The notes below the pieces were generated by a model, which was not told the origin of the DNA, searched no databases, and saw nothing but the letters and a program-made list of their open reading frames with translations. A program made the translations under genes and the position numbers. This document shows, piece by piece, positions 1 to 5,717 of a stretch of DNA of 10,304 bases (position 1 is its first letter; every line of letters starts with the position of its first letter). Where the stretch lies: the NCBI GenBank assembly GCA_017551845.1, contig JAFZKR010000095.1, positions 1 through 10,304 of the forward strand, in the 5' to 3' direction. This DNA comes from Bacteroidaceae bacterium (lineage in GTDB: Bacteria; Bacteroidota; Bacteroidia; Bacteroidales; Bacteroidaceae).

Positions 1-15
1 AATGGTTGTCGGCAT
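1..15 (-). CDS. Possible 5' end of a gene leaving the left edge (five codons)
   Basis: On the minus strand an ATG at 13-15 opens a frame reading M-P-T-T-I before the window ends. Five codons say nothing about function. The call rests on context only. A Bacteroides-type promoter candidate lies just upstream (40-70). The distance from its -7 box to this ATG is 25 bases, the same as for the next gene to the right, whose start is much better supported. It could equally be a chance ATG. Confidence 0.3.
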
Positions 16-39
16 TAATCAATGCTTCCAAAACCGGCG

Positions 40-70
40 CGAAGGTACATTATTTTGTGGGATTATCCAA
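40..70 (-). promoter_or_regulatory. Candidate Bacteroides-type promoter for a gene to the left
   Basis: Read on the minus strand, a -33-like TTG (68-70) is followed after 20 bases by TACCTTCG (40-47). This matches the TAnnTTTG -7 consensus of the Bacteroidota housekeeping sigma factor at all but one fixed position. It would drive leftward transcription starting near position 33. The T-rich stretch to its right (71-107 on the plus strand) has no hairpin, so I do not call a terminator for the 115-609 gene. Confidence 0.4.
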
Positions 71-114
71 TTTTTCCGCTTTTTTTTTGGCTCCGGGATG
101 TTTTTTTCAGATTC

Positions 115-609
115 TTATTTTTTCTTGATTTCTTTGATTCTTGCCTTGACAGGTGACTTCTTTTCCGGAGCGTTTATAATGGGCTGAAGAAGCATGAAAG
201 ATTTTAAAGGTTTGGGATTTGTCTGAGCCATAGCGATGTTATGGCCGTCTTCCTCAAACTCGAATCCTATGAAATACATGGTGTAGGCTTCAAGTCTGTC
301 GGTAGGGAAGACGGTTGTAATCTGATACTCCTTGCCGGGTTTGAGTTTGTTCTTGGCTTTGACAAGAACCTGATGGCTCTGTTCGCGGTTGAAAAGCCTG
401 AGGTAAAGCGGACCGGAATAAGTGCTCTCCCCTTCATTCCTGACGCGGAAAGTAACATAACCTTCATCACCTACAGAGAGTCTCTCCAAACCTGTTACAG
501 GCTCTGCGGTGAGCTTGAGATCCTTTCCGAACTGCGGGTAATTCATCAATTGCGCACTGCAGACAACAGTCAGTACGGATGTACAGAATAGAGTTATAAG
601 TTTTTTCAT
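115..609 (-). CDS. Secreted small protein, probable immunoglobulin-like/CARDB-type beta-sandwich
   Basis: This 164-residue protein has unknown function. Residues 1-19 form a clean signal peptide (MKK start, hydrophobic core, C-S-A before Q20), so it should be exported to the periplasm or cell surface. Cys17 is not in a good lipobox, since valines precede it, so signal peptidase I cleavage is more likely. Residues 33-145 alternate short hydrophobic strands with polar turns. The stretch near 44-75 (VGDEGYVTFRVRNEG, then GPLYLRLF) resembles CARDB or Ig-like adhesion/accessory domains, which often describe extra force or flexibility in surface proteins. The tail (149-164) is strongly basic and ends KKK. 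The ATG at 607-609 has a good promoter 25 bases upstream (634-663). The fold is inferred from residue pattern only; that the protein is secreted is well supported. Confidence 0.8.
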   Translation of the reverse strand: MKKLITLFCTSVLTVVCSAQLMNYPQFGKDLKLTAEPVTGLERLSVGDEGYVTFRVRNEGESTYSGPLYLRLFNREQSHQVLVKAKNKLKPGKEYQITTVFPTDRLEAYTMYFIGFEFEEDGHNIAMAQTNPKPLKSFMLLQPIINAPEKKSPVKARIKEIKKK

Positions 610-633
610 AATGCTAACAAATTTTATGTTTTA

Positions 634-663
634 CAAACATAGCGAAAAAGAAACGAAAAACAA
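634..663 (-). promoter_or_regulatory. Bacteroides-type promoter of the 115-609 gene
   Basis: On the minus strand, TTG (661-663) is followed after 19 bases by TATGTTTG (634-641), a full match to the -7 consensus TAnnTTTG. Transcription should start near position 627, giving an untranslated leader of about 18 bases before the ATG at 609. This is the best-formed promoter in the window. It implies the gene is transcribed independently of the one at 704-1063. Confidence 0.6.
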
Positions 664-703
664 GCGTCCGGACTGTTTTTTTTATTCAATTTGTCAGTAT
701 TAT

Positions 704-1063
704 TTATCCTTCACGGCAAAAATCCAGAGCCTCCAGGAGCATTTCACCTGTGACTGTTGTTTCTTCAATCCGTTCCTCCCGTGACGGTAATCCTGCTGTC
801 ACACTATCACCTCCGTTCAGACATATATCTTTCATGACGTTGTACCATTTGCAGTCCATAATGATGGGACCGTACTTTTGCTTGGTGTCGTATTGTATTG
901 ACCTTAAACGCGTTGCCGGAAAGCCGCATAGGGCGAATCCTATATAGGAGGCTGCGGTGAGCCCCCAGGCTGCTGCTGCTCCGGGCGCATATCCGGATCC
1001 GTGACTGCGGGCAGTCTGTTCCAGAGCATCGGCCACTATTTGAGAGAAAGGTTTCATCGGCAT
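704..1063 (-). CDS. Hypothetical protein, 119 residues, Gly/Ala-rich hydrophobic centre
   Basis: I do not recognise this protein. Starting at the ATG at 1061-1063 (MPMKPFSQ; a second ATG at 1055-1057 is equally possible), it has a short helical N-terminus (3-20). A Gly/Ala-rich hydrophobic stretch follows at about 24-49, with G-Y-A-P-G-A-A-A-A at its start. Then come a polar stretch containing YDTKQKYGPIIMDCKWYN (58-75) and an acidic C-terminus. The hydrophobic stretch contains Trp, Ser and Pro and is interrupted, so a single membrane helix is uncertain. Three cysteines (46, 71, 81) lie in the middle and one near the end. The frame stays open further up to a TTG at 1108, but a strong -7 box (1077-1084) lies inside that extension, so the shorter form is chosen. 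Promoter support and the lack of a better competing frame argue that it is real. Confidence 0.6.
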   Translation of the reverse strand: MPMKPFSQIVADALEQTARSHGSGYAPGAAAAWGLTAASYIGFALCGFPATRLRSIQYDTKQKYGPIIMDCKWYNVMKDICLNGGDSVTAGLPSREERIEETTVTGEMLLEALDFCREG

Positions 1064-1076
1064 GCATTTTCCCGGA

Positions 1077-1109
1077 CAAAAATATGTATTAAAAGAATAT
1101 ATGTTCAAC
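1077..1109 (-). promoter_or_regulatory. Candidate promoter of the 704-1063 gene
   Basis: On the minus strand, GTTG (1106-1109) precedes TATTTTTG (1077-1084) with 21 bases between. The -7 box fully fits TAnnTTTG. The expected start of transcription is near 1071, leaving only about 8 to 14 bases before the two candidate ATGs, which is a very short leader. The position of this box is the main reason for rejecting the upstream TTG start. Confidence 0.45.
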
Positions 1110-1166
1110 CAAAACCGGACAGATTCTTAAACCTTTTCGTTTTTTTTCAGTCAAATGTCGTGTCGG

Positions 1167-1196
1167 GTTGACCGGAAAACGGTCTCCGTATTTTTA
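1167..1196 (+). promoter_or_regulatory. Candidate promoter of the outer-membrane barrel gene, with a small hairpin in its spacer
   Basis: GTTG (1167-1170) is followed after 18 bases by TATTTTTA (1189-1196), one mismatch from TAnnTTTG. The spacer carries a perfect inverted repeat, GACCG (1170-1174) and CGGTC (1180-1184), around a GAAAA loop. If this is the promoter, transcription starts almost at the ATG at 1202, so the message would be nearly leaderless. No better-placed -7 box is visible in 1109-1201. Confidence 0.35.
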
Positions 1197-1201
1197 TCCG
1201 C

Positions 1202-4200
1202 ATGATGAAGAAAGTCATCTCCATACTGTCCATTCTGGTGGCGTTTGCCGGAGCGTTGAATGCCCAGAGCAAGTCTGAAACAAAGTTTAAACTTGACGGT
1301 AGGGCTAATGTGAACGGTCATATCATTGACGGCTCCACAACCGAGAATATGCCACAGGTTACTATCCAGTTGTTCCAGATTCCTGATTCCACATTCCTGT
1401 ACGGAACCATTTCCGATAATGAGGGATGGTTCAACATCAAGAAGGTGCCCGTGGGTGAATATTACCTGCAATACTCCTTCATAGGTTACAAGACTCAGAC
1501 ATTCGACCTGAAAATCATAAAGGAGGACAGGGAACGCGCGTTGGGCGTGTTCAAGATGTATGACGAGAGCATCATGTTGAGTGAGGCAGTGATTGAGGAG
1601 GCTCTTCCTCCCACACAGGTGGTGGATGATACTCTCATGTTCAATGTGAGTGCGTTCCGCGTTCCTGAAGGTTCCGTGCTTGAAGAGCTTATCAAGCGTC
1701 TTCCCGGTGTGGAGGTGGATGAGAACGGAGGGATAACGGTGAACGGAAAGACAGTATCCAGGATTCTCGTTGACGGACAGGAGTATTTCGGCAATGACCG
1801 CCAGATGGCCACCAAGAACCTTCCGGTGAATATCATCCACAGGATCAAGACATACCAGCGCCAGAGCGACCTGGCACGCATTACCGGAGTGGATGACGGT
1901 GAGGAGGAGACGGTCATGGACCTGGAGATAAAACCCAACATGCGCAATGGCTGGCTGCACAATATTGATGGTGGAATAGGATTCCCCGTAGGTCACAATG
2001 ACTATGGGGACTGGCTGAAATTTCTCTATTCAGGCCGATACACCCTGAACCGTTTCCAGGCCAACACGCAGTTCTCAGTCAATGCCAATACCCAGAATTC
2101 AGGTCGTGGAAACGGTGTGAGCCAGACTACTCAGATTGGTGTGAATTTTTCCAAGAACATAGGTGAGCAGTTCCCGCGACGCCGTAATGAGTTCCCGTTG
2201 GTTGTGGGCGGAAACGTCAGGTGGAACGGTTCGGATTCCCGGTCCATGAATGAATCAGAGTCCGAGACATTCACCACATCATATACATCGGCTTCATTCC
2301 GGAGCAACCGCTCCAACAGCAGCAGCGGTAACGGCAGCCTGAACGGAGAGTTCCGTATGGAATGGCGGCCTGATACATCGTTGAACATAATTTTCCGTCC
2401 AAGTTTCCAGATGAGCCGCAATCACAGCAACTCTGAGAGTTCATCGGTTACATTCAATACTGATCCTTATATCGCTACCGATATGGTAAATATCCTGGAC
2501 GAATATAAGGGCTTGGGAACTGTCATGCTGGACTCCATCGGAGTCAATTCCCAGGAGAGTGTGAGCCACAACGAGGGGAGCAACAATCAGTTAAACGGTG
2601 AATTCCAGTTCAACAAACGATTCAATGACCAGGGACGTAACTTTACGGTAAGGTTTACTTTCGCCAGCACCAAAGGCACCAGTGACAGTTATACGCACAA
2701 TAAGCAGGATTACTATCAGATGCACTCACGTGATACTGTCATGAACCGTTACAATGCCAGTCCTACTGACAACAGCAACTGGTCCGGGCGTGTCATGTGG
2801 AGCGAACCTATCGATTCAGGGCGGGGCAACCTTCAGTTGAGCTACCAGATTCAGGTAAGCAACCGTAACACGAACCGTGAGACTTATGTTCTCTGGGGAC
2901 CTGACTTTGATGATTGGGAGGATACATGGTTCCTGCCATACGAATTGGAGCAATATCGGAACAGCGCATTAAGCCGTACCGCCACCAATGTAACGAGAAA
3001 CCATACTTTTACACTACAGTTCCGTTACAACGGCAACAATTCGAATTTCAACTTGGGTGTCAACTTTATGCCTCAATATACCGGAATGGATAATTTCCAG
3101 TATATGGGTAAGGTGATAGGCGATACCTCCAGAGTGGTTTACAATTGGAGTCCGTCACTCAACTACCGCTACAGGTTCTCCCGGCAGAAGAGTATTCAGT
3201 TGTCATTGCGCAGCAATACCAGTCAGCCCAATATGGAGGATATGATAGACATTACGGATGACAGTAATCCGCTTAATATCCGTAAGGGTAACCCGGGATT
3301 GCTTCCTTCATTGAGCAATACCTTGAGTTTCGAGTTCCAGAACTATATTCAGGAAACGACCAAGACATTCACATTCAATGCATCGTTGCAGAACTCATTG
3401 AGAAATGTTGCGCAAAGGACAGACTATGATCCTACGACCGGTGTCTCCATTACGCAGCCACAGAATATGACCGGTTTCTGGACAAACTGGAATGCAAGTA
3501 CAAATGTCCAGTTCAACCAGACCATACCCAACAGCAAGTGGCGCTATTCTACAAGTTCCAATGCTTCATACAGACATCAGGAGAGTTATATGCGTACGGG
3601 AAGCATCGGTAATTATAATGCCAATTCCGGTAGCGGAGGCAGTGCCGTGCTAAGTACTACCAAGAGTATAGGCGCCGGTCAGAACGGATCGGTCACCTAT
3701 AGGAACGATTGGCTTGAAGTGACTGCCAACGGACGTTTCAGCTACAGCCATTCGGAAAACAACCAGCGTCAGAACAGCAACATGGATACCTATACGTTCA
3801 GTTACGGAGGCAGAGCCAACGCCCGTCTTCCGTGGAGGAACATAAATCTGGGTACCGACATAACCATGCAGAGCCGTCGCGGTTATAGCGGTTCATACAA
3901 CAGGGATGACCTTATCTGGAATGCAAATGCCTCGATCAGTTTCTTCAGAGGCAATGCAGGAACCCTCCAGATTCAGTATTACGATATTCTCAATGACGAG
4001 ACAAACGTGAACCGTACGGTTTCAACTACAGGTCGTACTGATACCAAAAACAACAGTATCCACAGCTATATAATGCTGCACTTTATCCTGCGTGTGAATG
4101 TGTTCGGAACGAGGGCCGCACGTCAGGAGATGCGTCAGGGTAACCCGATGGGACCTAATCGTGGAATGGCTCAGGGAAACCGTGGCGGTCAAGGAATGGG

Positions 4201-4243
4201 TCCGGGAGGAGGTCCCGGCGGATTCGGCGGCGGCAGACCGTAG
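1202..4243 (+). CDS. Outer-membrane beta-barrel protein of the TonB-dependent-receptor-like superfamily (OMP_b-brl type)
   Basis: This is a 1013-residue outer-membrane protein. A signal peptide occupies 1-22 (MMKK, hydrophobic core, ending N-A-Q). Residues 34-105 form a CarboxypepD-regulatory-like beta-sandwich with the typical NVNGHIIDGSTTE opening and GYK ending. Residues about 125-220 form a plug-like domain with the family signature SVLEELIKRLPGVEVDENG (158-176) followed by VNGKTVSRILVDGQEYF. From about 250 to 970 the Asn/Ser/Thr-rich sequence with alternating aromatic residues is a large beta-barrel. No canonical TonB box is obvious. The last 42 residues (972-1013) are an unusual Gly/Pro/Arg/Met tail beyond the final barrel strand. 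No SusD-type lipoprotein lies next to it, so it is not a standard SusCD glycan importer. Substrate cannot be told; export, peptide or metal uptake are all possible. ATG ATG at 1202 and 1205 are both usable starts. Confidence 0.92.
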   Translation: MMKKVISILSILVAFAGALNAQSKSETKFKLDGRANVNGHIIDGSTTENMPQVTIQLFQIPDSTFLYGTISDNEGWFNIKKVPVGEYYLQYSFIGYKTQTFDLKIIKEDRERALGVFKMYDESIMLSEAVIEEALPPTQVVDDTLMFNVSAFRVPEGSVLEELIKRLPGVEVDENGGITVNGKTVSRILVDGQEYFGNDRQMATKNLPVNIIHRIKTYQRQSDLARITGVDDGEEETVMDLEIKPNMRNGWLHNIDGGIGFPVGHNDYGDWLKFLYSGRYTLNRFQANTQFSVNANTQNSGRGNGVSQTTQIGVNFSKNIGEQFPRRRNEFPLVVGGNVRWNGSDSRSMNESESETFTTSYTSASFRSNRSNSSSGNGSLNGEFRMEWRPDTSLNIIFRPSFQMSRNHSNSESSSVTFNTDPYIATDMVNILDEYKGLGTVMLDSIGVNSQESVSHNEGSNNQLNGEFQFNKRFNDQGRNFTVRFTFASTKGTSDSYTHNKQDYYQMHSRDTVMNRYNASPTDNSNWSGRVMWSEPIDSGRGNLQLSYQIQVSNRNTNRETYVLWGPDFDDWEDTWFLPYELEQYRNSALSRTATNVTRNHTFTLQFRYNGNNSNFNLGVNFMPQYTGMDNFQYMGKVIGDTSRVVYNWSPSLNYRYRFSRQKSIQLSLRSNTSQPNMEDMIDITDDSNPLNIRKGNPGLLPSLSNTLSFEFQNYIQETTKTFTFNASLQNSLRNVAQRTDYDPTTGVSITQPQNMTGFWTNWNASTNVQFNQTIPNSKWRYSTSSNASYRHQESYMRTGSIGNYNANSGSGGSAVLSTTKSIGAGQNGSVTYRNDWLEVTANGRFSYSHSENNQRQNSNMDTYTFSYGGRANARLPWRNINLGTDITMQSRRGYSGSYNRDDLIWNANASISFFRGNAGTLQIQYYDILNDETNVNRTVSTTGRTDTKNNSIHSYIMLHFILRVNVFGTRAARQEMRQGNPMGPNRGMAQGNRGGQGMGPGGGPGGFGGGRP

Positions 4244-4245
4244 GG

Positions 4246-4782
4246 TTAAGCCTGTCTGAAGAAGGAGAAGTGGACTGAACCGTAAACCTTCATGTCGGTA
4301 AATCCGGGATGTCCGGAGAAATCATTCTTGGAACCGTGCTCAAGAACGAATATGCCGTCATCGGCCAATAAGTGACGTCCTAACACAAGGTCCGGAATTT
4401 CAGCCAGATTGGGAAGAGAATAGGGCGGATCAGCGAATATGAAATCGAACTTTGCGTCACACCTTTCTATATATTTGAACACATCACCCTTTACCGGAAA
4501 GCATTTATCCGTACCTACTGTCTCCATTATTTTGCAGATGAAACTGAAATGGGAAGGGTTTTTCTCCACCGATATTACCTTGGAACAACCTCTGGAAACC
4601 AGTTCTATGCTGATGCTTCCTGTCCCAGCAAACAGGTCAAGTGCCGTGGCCTCTTCAAAGTCAATACGGTTGGCAAGGACATTGAATAGACTCTCTTTGG
4701 CAAAATCCGTCGTAGGTCTGGCCGAGAAGGTTCTTGGTATCTCGAAACGACGGTGTTTGTATATCCCGCTTATTACTCTCAT
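4246..4782 (-). CDS. rsmD: 16S rRNA (guanine(966)-N(2))-methyltransferase RsmD
   Basis: RsmD transfers a methyl group from S-adenosylmethionine to N2 of guanine 966 (E. coli numbering) of 16S rRNA in the assembling small ribosomal subunit. The 178-residue product matches the family's usual length. It has MRVISG at the start and the family hallmark RPTTDFAKESLFN (22-34). The Rossmann-fold SAM motif is DLFAGTGSISIE (49-60) and the catalytic N-methyltransferase motif is DPPY (118-121). The frame stays open upstream to an ATG at 4836, but those 18 extra codons run through a terminator-like hairpin and do not resemble the family, so the ATG at 4780-4782 is chosen. Its stop codon lies two bases from the stop of the convergent barrel gene. 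No Bacteroides-type promoter is visible directly upstream, so transcription may come from the gene at 4863-5624 by read-through of that hairpin. Confidence 0.95.
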   Translation of the reverse strand: MRVISGIYKHRRFEIPRTFSARPTTDFAKESLFNVLANRIDFEEATALDLFAGTGSISIELVSRGCSKVISVEKNPSHFSFICKIMETVGTDKCFPVKGDVFKYIERCDAKFDFIFADPPYSLPNLAEIPDLVLGRHLLADDGIFVLEHGSKNDFSGHPGFTDMKVYGSVHFSFFRQA

Positions 4783-4792
4783 TTTACGTAGT

Positions 4793-4834
4793 AAGAAAAA
4801 AGGAAATCCATCCGCGCGTGTGCAGATGGATTTC
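4793..4834 (-). terminator. Intrinsic-terminator-like hairpin between the 4863-5624 gene and rsmD
   Basis: Read on the minus strand, GAAATCCATC (4825-4834) pairs perfectly with GATGGATTTC (4803-4812). The 12-base loop can add a G-U and two G-C pairs. The stem is followed at once by C and six T (4796-4801). It lies 29 bases past the stop codon of the 4863-5624 gene, as expected for its terminator, and ends 13 bases before the rsmD ATG. It could be a partial terminator or attenuator rather than a full stop. Confidence 0.7.
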
Positions 4835-4862
4835 AAATTTGTATGCTGTTTATAAAGGGGAT

Positions 4863-5624
4863 TTATTCCCAGTTACCTGAGTTGTTGTCCACTCTCATAC
4901 CCTCGTACAAGCCACGCTTCTGACGGTCATCGATCAGATTGAACACTTCCTGGGCATCCAGTCCCTCGAGATAGGTCTTGAAGAGTGTCTGGGCAGCGAA
5001 TGAATACTGGAAGGATCCGGACTTTGTGGTGTCGCATGAAGTCTCCATCTCAAACTGCTTGCCGTTGCCGAAAGGAACAAAACGAAGTGAATCGGGGTCA
5101 ATCTTACCATGATAGAGTGAATCCATTACACTGATCCAAACTGTGTCACGGCTGAAAATGAACTCCTTGACGGTACCGTCATTATTGAGTGTGAGGAAAC
5201 CTGCGTCGGCAGCCTCTTGCCACATATCCTTGGCCTCCTGAGCTTTTTTTGCAGCTTTGCTGCCGGTCAGTGTCTTGGCAGCAGCCTCGGCAGCCTTGGC
5301 ATCCTGATAGAGAGCGAGTACTTTCGGCTCAGTCCAGTCTGCCTCCATCTGGTCGTCGGAGAGCTCACCTATCTTCTTGATGATTGGCACCTTGCCGGTC
5401 TTTATGAAATCAATCAGAGTGTCAAAACTGGCGGTGTACATACCACCATGCTGGTTGTGGTATTCACTCTGGGCATCTTTGATGTCAAGGAGCCTGCTGA
5501 TTACGGCGTTGTCACGGATTTCCTTCTCTCTTGAGAATTTTATGGGTCCCATGATGCTTCCGTAGAAGATATAGGCAAGACCTATAATGCAGAGTCCAAG
5601 AAGAATGTTAATGAATTTTTTCAT
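4863..5624 (-). CDS. Conserved-looking membrane-anchored protein of unknown function
   Basis: This 253-residue protein has one N-terminal membrane segment (about 4-24, after MKK) and no convincing cleavage site. It is probably anchored in the inner membrane with its bulk in the periplasm. Residues 31-75 look like an amphipathic helix leading into YHNQHGGMYTASFDTL, superficially like pilin-type folds, but there is no prepilin-peptidase motif. Residues 102-140 form a very Ala/Lys/Glu-rich predicted helix, likely coiled. Residues 143-253 are a mixed alpha/beta domain with FIFSRDTVWISVMDSL (156-171), and the protein ends NNSGNWE. From memory, similar proteins ending in NWE occur as uncharacterised proteins across Bacteroidales; I cannot verify this here. 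It is divergent from the helicase and upstream of rsmD, with a terminator-like hairpin after it. Function unknown. Confidence 0.85.
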   Translation of the reverse strand: MKKFINILLGLCIIGLAYIFYGSIMGPIKFSREKEIRDNAVISRLLDIKDAQSEYHNQHGGMYTASFDTLIDFIKTGKVPIIKKIGELSDDQMEADWTEPKVLALYQDAKAAEAAAKTLTGSKAAKKAQEAKDMWQEAADAGFLTLNNDGTVKEFIFSRDTVWISVMDSLYHGKIDPDSLRFVPFGNGKQFEMETSCDTTKSGSFQYSFAAQTLFKTYLEGLDAQEVFNLIDDRQKRGLYEGMRVDNNSGNWE

Positions 5625-5656
5625 ATTGATGAGTCTTTTTATTTATTTTCGCATCG

Positions 5657-5691
5657 CAAAAATAGAAATTTTATCGGTATTTATCCACAAA
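5657..5691 (-). promoter_or_regulatory. Candidate promoter of the 4863-5624 gene
   Basis: On the minus strand, TATTTTTG (5657-5664) fully fits the -7 consensus and is identical to the box of the 704-1063 gene. The nearest -33-like TTTG (5688-5691) is 23 bases away, longer than usual, so the upstream element is doubtful. The box is 33 bases from the ATG at 5624. A related plus-strand sequence TATTTTCG (5644-5651) faces it, but without a well-spaced -33 element, so I do not call a helicase promoter there. Confidence 0.45.
5671..5689 (+). promoter_or_regulatory. DnaA-box-like sequence in the divergent intergenic region
   Basis: TTATCCACA (5681-5689) is an exact match to the classical bacterial DnaA box TTATNCACA. 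A second TTATC (5671-5675) sits exactly ten bases upstream in the same orientation, one helical turn away, but its remaining bases (GGTA) do not fit. The pair lies in the 93-base AT-rich gap between the membrane-protein gene and the helicase. One nine-base match can occur by chance, and there is no cluster of boxes as at an origin. Confidence 0.25.
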
Positions 5692-5717
5692 ATTGCATTT
5701 TTTAGCATTGTTAACTG

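Noticed and set aside
71..107. Two T-runs (plus strand) after the 115-609 gene
   Set aside because: The runs are A-runs on the gene's own strand and there is no stem beside them, so they are not a terminator for that gene.
666..673. GTCCGGAC palindrome followed by a T-run
   Set aside because: The palindrome has no loop and cannot form a useful hairpin. Together with the T-run it is not a convincing terminator.
1064..1108. TTG start extending the 704-1063 gene
   Set aside because: The extension contains a full -7 box, so these bases are probably promoter and not translated.
1151..1996. Long minus-strand open frame (281 codons) over the 5' part of the outer-membrane barrel gene
   Set aside because: It lies opposite a gene with clear domains and signal peptide, and its translation has no family features. 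It is an antisense shadow.
1202..4243. SusC-type glycan importer of a polysaccharide utilisation locus
   Set aside because: No SusD homologue, glycoside hydrolase or sensor is adjacent, and the N-terminal and plug sequences fit the general OMP_b-brl group better.
4783..4836. Longer RsmD beginning at 4836
   Set aside because: The extra codons run through the hairpin and T-run. The family starts with MRVISG-like sequence at 4782.
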